Below are positions 56,064 to 64,000 of a stretch of DNA of 64,000 bases, piece after piece; within the stretch, counting starts at the first letter, position 1; each line of letters begins with the position of its first letter. Source of the stretch: Arsukibacterium sp. MJ3 (GTDB lineage: Bacteria > Pseudomonadota > Gammaproteobacteria > Enterobacterales > Alteromonadaceae); contig NZ_LAHP01000010.1 of the NCBI RefSeq assembly GCF_000987765.1, positions 1-64,000 on the forward strand. The letters run 5' to 3'. The position numbers were made by a program, and so were the translations under genes. Below the pieces are notes generated by a model. That model had not been told where the DNA came from. It saw only the letters and a list, made by a program, of their open reading frames with translations, and made no database searches.

Positions 56064-58118
56064 TTACTTCAACACTTGCAGCAAATTACTTCGCTCATCT
56101 GTCCAGCTAACATCTGGTTTTAACGCCGATGGCCATGGGCTAAGTGCCTGCTGAACCAGCGGTTGGTTAATAAAGCGTTGGTTATTACTAATCAGTACCC
56201 ACTCTGCTGCCGGCTGAATACCGGCAGCCTCAGTAGCAATAAAATAGGCTTTAAACCCCAGCTTCGCTGCCTGATTTCGCAGTAAGCTGGTTAAATCCAG
56301 ATAATTATTCGAGACATGCACCGCCAGCACGCCATCGCTTTGCAAATGCTGCCAATACAGCTGCATCGCTTCAATAGTGAGTAAGTGCTGCGGAATGCTG
56401 TCGCTACTAAAGGCATCTAATACCAGAACATCAAATTGTGCCGGCCCTGTCGCCAGCTGAGCAGCTAACGTTAGCCTGGCGTCACCCACTACTATTTCAA
56501 TGTTAGCCGCACTGTCTTTAAGATAACTAAAATACTCAGTGGCTACCTTTATTACCGCGGGGTTCAGTTCATAAAACAGCATACTGTCGCCGGGCTTACC
56601 GTATACGGCCAACGCGCCGGCGCCCAAACCCACCAGGCCAAATTGTCGTTGCTGCAACTGGTTAATATTGCGTGATAAAGCTGCTGGTAAAAAATGTTGC
56701 ATCGCCAATGCCGCACCCGTGCCTTTGCGGTAATAACTTTGCGCGAAACCCGATAGCGGAGCCTCAAGATATTGTGCACCATGACTGGTGGTGCCATCAA
56801 TAAGTTGACGCTGAAGTTGCCTCTGACCTGCCGGGTCAGTTACCGTTAAATCGCGCACTATTAGGTTGCCATAAAAATTTCGTTCACTATAAATATTATG
56901 CTGGCCCAACTGCCATTCTAAGCCAATAATACTTAACGCAAACAGCATAGCGCCGCTAAGCCATAACGCCTGTTGCCAGCGAGGCTTGGCATTTTTATCT
57001 GGCAAAACTAGTAACAGATAAATGGCCAACAAACCCAGTAAAAACTCCCAATACTGGTTAAATAACAATGGCGCTAATACATTAACGGCGGCGCTACCCA
57101 GCACGCCACCGGCGGCCAGCAGCAAATAAAAACCAGTTAAATACTGCGGCTCTGGCTTTAAGCGGGCCAGTTCGCCGTGGCACAGCATACAACCGCTAAA
57201 TAAGATCAGCAGGTAAATCAACAACTGCGAAATTAAATCAAATTGGCCGCCAAGGTAAAATAACAACAGCGCAAACACCATACCGAGGCAAAACAAATAG
57301 AGCCACACACCGCGTTGATACCAAGTTGGTTTATTAAACACCACAATATAACTGAGTAGATATAAGCACAGTGGCAGTATCCACAGAAATGGTACGGGCG
57401 GCACATTTTGGGTAAGCTGTTGGGTAACCGCCAATAGCAGTACCACGCCACAAGCCGATAACGCCAGCCAGCGCAGCGTATAATGTGAGTTCACTCGCGC
57501 ACTCGCTGCTCGCCAACTGCGGGGTAACTGCCCCAATTCACGCCATATAAGCAACAAACAACACAAGGCAAATAACACAAAACCGGCTACCCAATACTGG
57601 CGTTGTGCACTCAGGCTTAATAACGGCTCTAACAGAAAAGGATAAGTCAGCAAGCCACCCAGTGAACCAACATTAGACAGCGCATATAACCGATATGGCG
57701 AGCGCAGCGGAAAACGCCCGGCAAACCAGTGTTGTAATAACGGGCCGGTGGCCGACAGCAACAGATACGGCAAGCCTACCGTTAGCGTCAACATCAATAA
57801 AATGGCTAATAACGGCGATGCCAGCAGTGCAAGGTTAATATTGGCTTGCCACAGTAACGGCAAACTAGCCAGCGCCAACAGTAACAAGCCGCTATGCACC
57901 ACTCGCTGCTGCGGTGGTAGTAAATAACGACTCAGCAAATAAGCATAACCATAGCCCGCCAGCAATAGGCTTTGAAAAAACAGCATACACGCTGTCCAGA
58001 CCGCCGCGCCGCCACCAAAATATGGCAGCAACTGTTTTGCCAGCATCGGCTGCACCAGAAACAACAACGCAGCGCTTAACAAAATGGTCAGGGGAAACAA
58101 AGCCAAGGCACACTCCAC
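56064..58118 (-). CDS. Spermidine-synthase-like protein with N-terminal membrane domain
   Basis: About 684 residues from GTG 58118; the frame stays open to a TTG at 58181 and no start has a good ribosome site. The N-terminal two-thirds has about 14 hydrophobic segments. The C-terminal third is a Rossmann fold like polyamine aminopropyltransferase (GLVGLGAGALAVYG, FYELNPAVIKVA, VLVLDAFSSDSIPQHLLT). Such fusions are widespread in bacteria and mostly uncharacterised; aminopropyl transfer is not assured. The gene stands alone. Confidence 0.8.
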   Translation of the reverse strand: MECALALFPLTILLSAALLFLVQPMLAKQLLPYFGGGAAVWTACMLFFQSLLLAGYGYAYLLSRYLLPPQQRVVHSGLLLLALASLPLLWQANINLALLASPLLAILLMLTLTVGLPYLLLSATGPLLQHWFAGRFPLRSPYRLYALSNVGSLGGLLTYPFLLEPLLSLSAQRQYWVAGFVLFALCCLLLIWRELGQLPRSWRAASARVNSHYTLRWLALSACGVVLLLAVTQQLTQNVPPVPFLWILPLCLYLLSYIVVFNKPTWYQRGVWLYLFCLGMVFALLLFYLGGQFDLISQLLIYLLILFSGCMLCHGELARLKPEPQYLTGFYLLLAAGGVLGSAAVNVLAPLLFNQYWEFLLGLLAIYLLLVLPDKNAKPRWQQALWLSGAMLFALSIIGLEWQLGQHNIYSERNFYGNLIVRDLTVTDPAGQRQLQRQLIDGTTSHGAQYLEAPLSGFAQSYYRKGTGAALAMQHFLPAALSRNINQLQQRQFGLVGLGAGALAVYGKPGDSMLFYELNPAVIKVATEYFSYLKDSAANIEIVVGDARLTLAAQLATGPAQFDVLVLDAFSSDSIPQHLLTIEAMQLYWQHLQSDGVLAVHVSNNYLDLTSLLRNQAAKLGFKAYFIATEAAGIQPAAEWVLISNNQRFINQPLVQQALSPWPSALKPDVSWTDERSNLLQVLK

Positions 58119-58321
58119 AACATAAAATATACAACACTGTTTAAAGGCGCCAAGCCTATACAAAGGCAGGCTTGCAGGCAAGTAGCAACAATAACCCTAA
58201 TACCCACGTCGTATTTGTCGTGTCGCCCTGCTTGGGGTAGACTCCAATCCTTTTTAAAAGAATAACGCTGCGTAAAGCGCACAGTAGTTAATCAAAGTTA
58301 CACTTATGGGAATGTTTAATC

Positions 58322-59755
58322 ATGGGAAAATTTAGAGTACCTCACACCCTTACTCTGCTGTTTGCAATGATGATCCTGGCAATGATCGCTACTTGGATAG
58401 TGCCGCAGGGCGCCTTTGAGATGCAAACACTGGAATCGGGCCGTCAGGCGGTAGTGCCTGGCACCTTTACCCTAGCCGACACAAAAAACTACATGACGCC
58501 TTGGCAATTACTTACTGCCATACCCCGCGCCTTTGCCAGCGCACAGGACGTTATTTTCTTTGTGATGATTTTAGGTGGTGTATTATCTATTGCTCGCGCT
58601 ACCGGCACTGTCGATGCATTAATTGGCCGCATGCTGGAGCGGTTCGGTGAAAAACCACAAATTTTAATTTTTATGGTGGTGTTCTGCTTTGCAATGGCCT
58701 CAAGCTTTATTGGAACCGCCGGTGAATATATCCCCTTCGTATTGATTTTAGTGGCCTTGTGTAAAGCCATGCGGCTGGATGCGATGACGGCAGTCGGTAT
58801 GACCGTCGCCGGCTACGGCATTGGTTATGGTGTGTCAGCAGTTAACCCTTTCACCCTGGTCATTGCCCAGCAAATAGCAGAACTACCGCCACTGTCGGGC
58901 AATTGGTTACGCTTTGCCATCTTTTTACCCTTTGTATTAATTGGCTTTCATCATGTGTGGAGTTACTCGAAAAAAGTGCTGGCTAACCCGGCTAATTCCA
59001 TGGTGGCCGACCTGCCCTGCCCCCTGGGCGACACTAAAGCCGTTGCTTACCCAACACTGGCGCTAAGCCATAAACTAATATTAAGCAGCTTTTTGGCCAC
59101 TATTGCTATTGTGGCCTATGGCATTCGGGTGCATGGTTGGTATCTGTATGAACTGGGTGCCTGTTTTCTGGCCTGGGGCCTGCTAACCACTGCCATTAGT
59201 AGAATAAAAGTTGATGTTGCCGCCCAAAAATTTATTGATGGTGCCATGGAGCTTACCACTACCGCTATTTTAATCGGGATAGCACGTGGCATTTCACTGG
59301 TGATGGAAGATGGCCAGATTTTGCATTCATTGGTGCATGGTATGTCTTTGCCATTATCTTATGTGGGCGCCGAAGTGGCGGTAGTTGGCATGCTGATCAT
59401 TCAAACCTTGCTGAATTTCTTTATTCCATCGGGCAGTGGTCAGGCCTTTGTCACAATGCCATTAATGGTGCCGCTGGCAGATTTACTGGATATTCCACGC
59501 CAGGTAGCGGTATTGGCTTATCAGTTTGGTGATGGTTTTTCTAATATGATCATCCCTACCAATGCCATTTTAATGGGTATTATTGGTATTGCCGGCATTC
59601 CTTATGGCCATTGGTTCCGTTTTTGCTTGCCCCTTATTTTAAAACTAATGTTGGCAGCATCGGTGGTGCTGGTGCTTGCCGTAGTATTTGATTATGGTGC
59701 TGATGTTCAACCGCCATCGGTGCCGTTAGCTGGTAGTCAACCAATTACTGAGTAA
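58322..59755 (+). CDS. YfcC-family transporter (second copy)
   Basis: Inner-membrane carrier of 477 residues, paralogous to the one at 27546. Shared blocks include FIGTAGEYIPFVLILVALCK (the equivalent of GMGEEAIAF), GVSAVNPFTLVIAQ, and NFFIPSGSGQAFVTMPLM with YQFGDGFSNMIIPTNA. The substrate is unknown; family relatives move basic amino acids or short peptides. It ends 4 bp before aceK, so the two are probably co-transcribed. Confidence 0.87.
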   Translation: MGKFRVPHTLTLLFAMMILAMIATWIVPQGAFEMQTLESGRQAVVPGTFTLADTKNYMTPWQLLTAIPRAFASAQDVIFFVMILGGVLSIARATGTVDALIGRMLERFGEKPQILIFMVVFCFAMASSFIGTAGEYIPFVLILVALCKAMRLDAMTAVGMTVAGYGIGYGVSAVNPFTLVIAQQIAELPPLSGNWLRFAIFLPFVLIGFHHVWSYSKKVLANPANSMVADLPCPLGDTKAVAYPTLALSHKLILSSFLATIAIVAYGIRVHGWYLYELGACFLAWGLLTTAISRIKVDVAAQKFIDGAMELTTTAILIGIARGISLVMEDGQILHSLVHGMSLPLSYVGAEVAVVGMLIIQTLLNFFIPSGSGQAFVTMPLMVPLADLLDIPRQVAVLAYQFGDGFSNMIIPTNAILMGIIGIAGIPYGHWFRFCLPLILKLMLAASVVLVLAVVFDYGADVQPPSVPLAGSQPITE

Positions 59756-59759
59756 CACT

Positions 59760-61499
59760 ATGAGCCAAACCCGGCAAATTGCTGAAATTATCCTGCACGG
59801 TTTTCGTAAGCACTTTCAGTTATTTCAAAAAGTAACGGCGAAAGCGAAACAACGGTTTGAACAAGCTGACTGGCGCGCCTATCAGCAAGACAGCTCTGAA
59901 CGTATTTCGTTTTATGACCACAGGGTTGCAGAAACTGTCGCTGCGCTAAAACAGACCATGCCATCAGACTACTTAAATGAACCCCTGTGGCAACAGGTGA
60001 AACAGCAATATTTACAGTATCTGTTGTTTCACCCGCAGGCAGAGCTGGCCGAAACGTTTTATAATTCAGTTTTTTGCCGCTTGTTTGCCCGTAAGTACTA
60101 TCACAACCAGAATATTTTTGTTGAATCCACCCTAAATTTACAGCATCTACCGGCGCCCATTTCCTCGGTTTATCAAAGTTATTTTCCAGCGCAGGATGGT
60201 TTAAAACAAAGTATCCGACAAATTGTTGCCGATTTTGCTTTTAGTACCGCCTTTATTCATCTGGAGCGAGATATTCGGTACATTGTGAAAAGCTTTATTC
60301 AACAATCCCTGCACGGCCGCTACCCGGTGCATCAAATTCGCTTTGATATGCTGAAATCGGTATTTTTCCGCAACAAAGCAGCTTATATCGTCGGCCGTGT
60401 AGTAACACCCGATGGCCAGCAACCGTTTATTATTCCACTGTTGCACCAGCAAGGTGCCGGTTTGTATCTCGATACTTTACTCACCGAGCCGCAGCATATG
60501 AGTATTATTTTTGGCTTCTCGCGCGCATATTTTATGGTGCAATGCCCGGTACCCTCGGCGCTGGTGCATTTTTTACGAGAGCTATTACCGCATAAAACTT
60601 TAGCTGAGCTTTACGCCAGTATCGGCTTGCATAAACAGGGTAAAACCGAGTTTTATCGCGAACTATTAAACCATTTGACTAAAAGCCATGATCAGTTTGT
60701 CGCAGCGCCGGGCATTCGCGGCATGGTAATGATGGTGTTTACCTTGCCGTCATTCCCTTATGTTTTTAAGGTTATTCGCGATAAGTTTGCTCCTAGCAAA
60801 GAATTTGACCGGGCTACCGTTAAAGCCCGTTATTTACTGGTCAAAAAACATGACCGGGTTGGCCGCATGGCCGATACGCTGGAGTATTCTGACGTGGCCT
60901 TACCAAAAAACCGCTTTACCCCTGAGTTGCTGCAAGAATTAACCAACACTATTGGCCAGTCGATGCAGATTGACGGTAACTTGGTGATCATTAAACATAT
61001 GTATATTGAACGACGCATGATACCGCTTAACCTCTACCTGGAGCAGGCAACAGATCAGGAAAAAGCCGATATTATGCAAGATTATGGCAATGCAATTAAA
61101 GAAATGATTGCCGCTAATATTTTTCCCGGCGATATGTTGCTGAAAAATTTTGGGGTAACCCGGCATAAAAGAGTGGTGTTTTACGACTATGATGAAGTGC
61201 AGTACTTACTGGATGTGAACTTCCGTGCCTTTACCAAAACAGACAATTTTGAAGACGCCATAAATGCCGAGGCAAACTGTTGTGCAGCGCCTGGCGATGT
61301 ATTTCCGGAGCAAATTGCTACCTTTGTTACACCCCAGCCGCACATTCGTCAGCTATTATTTAGTAAACATCCTGAGCTATTAGATGCGGCTTACTGGCGC
61401 GCCAAGCAACAAGCCATTCGCGAAGGCGTAGTAGAAGATATTTTTCCTTACCCCAGTAAGCTGCGGTTTTGCCAGCGCTATACTAATAGCCAAGAATAA
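59760..61499 (+). CDS. aceK: Isocitrate dehydrogenase kinase/phosphatase
   Basis: Controls isocitrate dehydrogenase by reversible phosphorylation, directing carbon to the glyoxylate bypass. It has 579 residues, as in E. coli. The family's regulatory N-terminal half is followed by the kinase part with GIRGMVMMVFTLPSFPYVFK (ATP site with Lys), VIIKHMYIERRMIPLNLYL and FGVTRHKRVVFYDYDEVQYL (metal-binding Asp). aceB and aceA are not next to it, unlike in E. coli. Confidence 0.95.
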   Translation: MSQTRQIAEIILHGFRKHFQLFQKVTAKAKQRFEQADWRAYQQDSSERISFYDHRVAETVAALKQTMPSDYLNEPLWQQVKQQYLQYLLFHPQAELAETFYNSVFCRLFARKYYHNQNIFVESTLNLQHLPAPISSVYQSYFPAQDGLKQSIRQIVADFAFSTAFIHLERDIRYIVKSFIQQSLHGRYPVHQIRFDMLKSVFFRNKAAYIVGRVVTPDGQQPFIIPLLHQQGAGLYLDTLLTEPQHMSIIFGFSRAYFMVQCPVPSALVHFLRELLPHKTLAELYASIGLHKQGKTEFYRELLNHLTKSHDQFVAAPGIRGMVMMVFTLPSFPYVFKVIRDKFAPSKEFDRATVKARYLLVKKHDRVGRMADTLEYSDVALPKNRFTPELLQELTNTIGQSMQIDGNLVIIKHMYIERRMIPLNLYLEQATDQEKADIMQDYGNAIKEMIAANIFPGDMLLKNFGVTRHKRVVFYDYDEVQYLLDVNFRAFTKTDNFEDAINAEANCCAAPGDVFPEQIATFVTPQPHIRQLLFSKHPELLDAAYWRAKQQAIREGVVEDIFPYPSKLRFCQRYTNSQE

Positions 61500-61521
61500 T
61501 TATGGAGCACATAGCCGCGTT

Positions 61522-63039
61522 ATGTCAGATAACCATGCCGCACCAGATAGGCTATACCAAATAGATACTAGCCGCCAGCAGCCATTATATCGAGTCGACA
61601 GTATTCGACACGTCGAGCAACAGGCAATAACAACGCTTGGCAGCAATGGTGGTTTTATTTTAATGCAACGGGCCGCTGCTGCGTTACTGGCTATGCTACA
61701 ACAACACTGGCCGGCACCATGTAATATTCTGGTTTACGCCGGTAACGGCAACAATGGTGGTGATGGCTACCTGCTGGCGGCACTGGCCCGGGCAGCAGGC
61801 TATGATATTCGACTCTATCAGCATGGCGATCATAGCCAGCCGGGTAACAGTACCCGTCAGGCCATGATCGCCGCCAGCGCCGCAGGCGTTCCAGTCGTCA
61901 GCGAGTTTATCGAGGCAGAGTTGCTAATTGACGCGCTGTTTGGCACGGGCCTGAACCGGCCGCTGGATCTGCCAACAACCACGCTTATCAGCCACATTAA
62001 CCAAAGCGGCAAAACCGTGCTGGCGGTTGATATTGCCAGCGGCCTTACAGCAGATAGTGGCGCCATAATGCCACTGGCGGTTAAAGCGGACGTCACGTTA
62101 AGTTTTATTGGTCTTAAAGCTGGCTTATTAATGCAACATGGTCTGGACCACACCGGCCAGCTTTGGTTAAGCCCGCTGCAATTAACTGAACAGCTAAACG
62201 CCGCCACGCCAGTGTGCCACACGCTGGCAGTGAGCAGCTTACACCACAAGCTAGCTGTGCGCCCGGCCAATAGCCATAAAGGCCATTTTGGCCATGTGTT
62301 GGTTATTGGCGGTGAGCATGGCTTTGGCGGAGCCGCTATTATTACCGCCCAGGCAGCTGCCAAATGTGGCGCCGGTCTGGTGAGTTTATTTAGCCGCAGC
62401 GAGCATGTCAGCGCCATGTTAAGCCGCCAACCAGAAGTAATGGTCTGCAGCGATGACTGCAGCAGCCTGCTTAGCCGCGCCTCCATTATTGCTATTGGTC
62501 CTGGGCTGGGGCAGCACAGCTGGGGCCAGGCGCTAATGACAAAGGTGTTAGCCAGTAACAAACCTATGCTACTTGATGCTGATGCCCTAAACTATATCGC
62601 AAACCAGCCGACAGCAGCACAAGCCAGATTAACGCGACAAAACTGGATCCTGACACCACATCCCGCTGAAGCTGCGCGCTTATTAAACTGCAGCATTGAT
62701 GATATTCAACAAGACAGAATGGCGGCGGTTAGTGAGTTGCAGCTCCGTTTTGGCGGGGTTATCTTACTAAAAGGCGCCGGCACGCTAATTTGCGATCAAC
62801 CCGGCAACATACTATTACTCGCGTTAGCCAGCCCTGCCCTGGCCAGTGGCGGTATGGGGGATGCACTAACCGGTATTATTGCCGCGTTATTGGCTCAGGG
62901 TCTTAACAGCGTTGATGCCTGTCAACTGGCAGCCTGGTTACATGCCAGTGCCGCCGTAACACTAGCCCGGCAACAGCAGCAGCCGTGGCTACTGGCTACT
63001 GATTTACTCAATCAAATAAAAATGCAGTTAATTAATTGA
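61522..63039 (+). CDS. nnr: Bifunctional NAD(P)H-hydrate epimerase / ADP-dependent dehydratase
   Basis: Repairs hydrated NAD(P)H. It has 505 residues. The N-terminal YjeF_N epimerase domain has VYAGNGNNGGDGYLLAALAR, INALFGTG-like LIDALFGTGLNRPL and VLAVDIASGL. The C-terminal carbohydrate-kinase-fold domain has GHVLVIGGEHGFGGAAIITA, PMLLDADALN, LTPHPAEAARLL and the catalytic ALASGGMGDALTGIIAALLA. It lies 22 bp after aceK. Confidence 0.95.
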   Translation: MSDNHAAPDRLYQIDTSRQQPLYRVDSIRHVEQQAITTLGSNGGFILMQRAAAALLAMLQQHWPAPCNILVYAGNGNNGGDGYLLAALARAAGYDIRLYQHGDHSQPGNSTRQAMIAASAAGVPVVSEFIEAELLIDALFGTGLNRPLDLPTTTLISHINQSGKTVLAVDIASGLTADSGAIMPLAVKADVTLSFIGLKAGLLMQHGLDHTGQLWLSPLQLTEQLNAATPVCHTLAVSSLHHKLAVRPANSHKGHFGHVLVIGGEHGFGGAAIITAQAAAKCGAGLVSLFSRSEHVSAMLSRQPEVMVCSDDCSSLLSRASIIAIGPGLGQHSWGQALMTKVLASNKPMLLDADALNYIANQPTAAQARLTRQNWILTPHPAEAARLLNCSIDDIQQDRMAAVSELQLRFGGVILLKGAGTLICDQPGNILLLALASPALASGGMGDALTGIIAALLAQGLNSVDACQLAAWLHASAAVTLARQQQQPWLLATDLLNQIKMQLIN

Positions 63040-63097
63040 TAATTAATAATAAACACCGTAAATTTAACACCTTGTATTTGCAGAGTGAGAGCAACAA

Positions 63098-64000
63098 TTG
63101 CCGTTACACCTTTTAATACGTTCGGTTTTAACGCTAACCACTTATCTGGTTGTCATTGTTGTTACCGCAACACTGGCTTATGGCGCTAACCCTGCAACAT
63201 TTTTTCCGCCAAGTAGTGAGCTTTTTGTCAGTATTGGCGAACGCCAGCATATTCCTGATAACATTGTCACCAAACTTCAGCAAGACAAATATGGCCGTTT
63301 ATGGATAGGCAGTGCCGGTGGCTTGATCCGCTACGACGGTTACCGCTTTCGCCGTTACTTGCCGGCAAACGAGCAAAAAAGCAGCATAGCCTCCTACAAC
63401 AATCGCGCTAATAACAACAGTACCATAGCAGGTAATTTTGTCAGAGATTTGCTGCAATCCAGTGATGGCACGTTATGGCTGGCCACCGCGCCGGGTGGTA
63501 TACAACGTTACGACAGCACCACAGATAGGTTTTATCAGCCTATCATAACAGCGCCAGGCATCAGTGAGGATTTTGGCTATCAGGTGCACTCTATCACTGA
63601 AGATGACAACGGCAATATCTGGCTGGCAGGAAATCAGGGCATAGTATTGCTGAACCCGGCAGGCCAGGTACTGCAGTTTATTCCACCGCAAGCTGAACTA
63701 ACAGATATTCGGGCATTATTAACTGACCGGCAAGGCAACTTGTGGATTGGCAGCCGCAGTGGTTTATTTTTATTAACACCCGGCAGTAGCCGGCCACAAC
63801 ACATAACCAGCACCACTGATGAGCTTGGCCAGGTGCTCACCTTGGCTCATGTCGCCAACGAAATTTGGCTTGGTACTGATAACGCCGGTGTATTTGTTAT
63901 CCAGGCTAATCGCAGCCTCAGTGCACTGACACAAGCCAGTTTGTCAGATAATATCTCTGGGCCGGTATACGATATTTTACAAATTAGTGATGACGAAGTA
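63098..64000 (+). CDS. Propeller sensor protein, N-terminal part (cut by window end)
   Basis: An open frame of 301 codons that runs off the window. The start is TTG 63098 after GTGAGAG. A signal/anchor helix (MPLHLLIRSVLTLTTYLVVI and onward to AYGA) is followed by two-component-regulator propeller repeats: DKYGRLWIGSAGGLIRYDG, SSDGTLWLATAPGGIQRYD, DDNGNIWLAGNQGIVLLNP, DRQGNLWIGSRSGLFLL and NEIWLGTDNAGVFVI. Proteins with this beginning usually continue into a histidine kinase or GGDEF output domain, which cannot be seen here. Confidence 0.85.
   Translation, partial: MPLHLLIRSVLTLTTYLVVIVVTATLAYGANPATFFPPSSELFVSIGERQHIPDNIVTKLQQDKYGRLWIGSAGGLIRYDGYRFRRYLPANEQKSSIASYNNRANNNSTIAGNFVRDLLQSSDGTLWLATAPGGIQRYDSTTDRFYQPIITAPGISEDFGYQVHSITEDDNGNIWLAGNQGIVLLNPAGQVLQFIPPQAELTDIRALLTDRQGNLWIGSRSGLFLLTPGSSRPQHITSTTDELGQVLTLAHVANEIWLGTDNAGVFVIQANRSLSALTQASLSDNISGPVYDILQISDDEV

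Noticed and set aside
58322-59755. Second YfcC-type carrier as part of the cyanophycin-type locus
   Set aside because: It is 28 kb away and linked to aceK; no peptide-degrading gene is nearby.

Overview
The window looks like the chromosome of a free-living aquatic gammaproteobacterium of the Alteromonadales/Chromatiaceae type (a Rheinheimera/Alishewanella/Arsukibacterium-like organism). This is inferred from enteric-like core blocks (yggX-mutY facing trmB, gltBD, arcA, aceK, putA) combined with large TonB-dependent receptors, secreted hydrolases and a propeller sensor. No prophage, CRISPR array, rRNA gene or complete insertion sequence is visible.

Layout. 1-200: a minus-strand promoter of stable-RNA type reading out of the window. 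0.2-3.0 kb: a GNAT/C39-peptidase fusion divergent from a RimK-type ATP-grasp protein. 3.0-3.1 kb: tRNA-Leu(CAG) with a strong promoter and terminator. 3.2-6.1 kb: udk, a CNT nucleoside transporter and a 2-oxoglutarate oxygenase. 6.2-10.8 kb: an Oar-like TonB receptor divergent from a secreted endonuclease/exonuclease/phosphatase-family enzyme, with a good Pho-box candidate between them. 10.9-17.2 kb: housekeeping RNA and DNA modification genes (rlmM, mutY, yggX, trmB, rsmC). 17.4-22.4 kb: a sensor kinase, arcA, and convergent full-length arcB; a 16-bp-arm inverted repeat overlaps the arcA promoter. 22.4-30.2 kb: a secreted cyanophycinase divergent from a TonB receptor, a YfcC-type carrier and an IadA-like beta-aspartyl dipeptidase. 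I read this as a catabolic locus for cyanophycin or beta-aspartyl peptides, and its dipeptidase has an altered metal site. 30.6-37.2 kb: gltB, gltD, rraA.

37.2-58 kb is the accessory part. The 3' end of rraA occurs three times, as the intact gene and as two diverged remnants. The copies bracket a serine hydrolase/M56-ankyrin/BlaI segment and then a DUF4386-type membrane gene pair, as expected for repeated DNA accretion behind rraA. Further on are a gluzincin peptidase, a frameshifted RDD gene ending in a 13-bp triplet repeat, an alpha/beta hydrolase, yajD, and putA. Then come a RAYT-type transposase remnant, cls preceded by a small gene interrupted by an amber codon, a miniature inverted-repeat element, and a candidate toxin-immunity pair. 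Short GGGGTC(A/G)GA motifs recur at the borders of these segments. The right end returns to core genes: a membrane spermidine-synthase-like protein, a second YfcC-family carrier, aceK, nnr, and the start of a propeller sensor cut by the window edge.

The regions most worth attention are the cyanophycin-type locus with its NagA-like metal site, the arcA-arcB locus, and the rraA accretion site.
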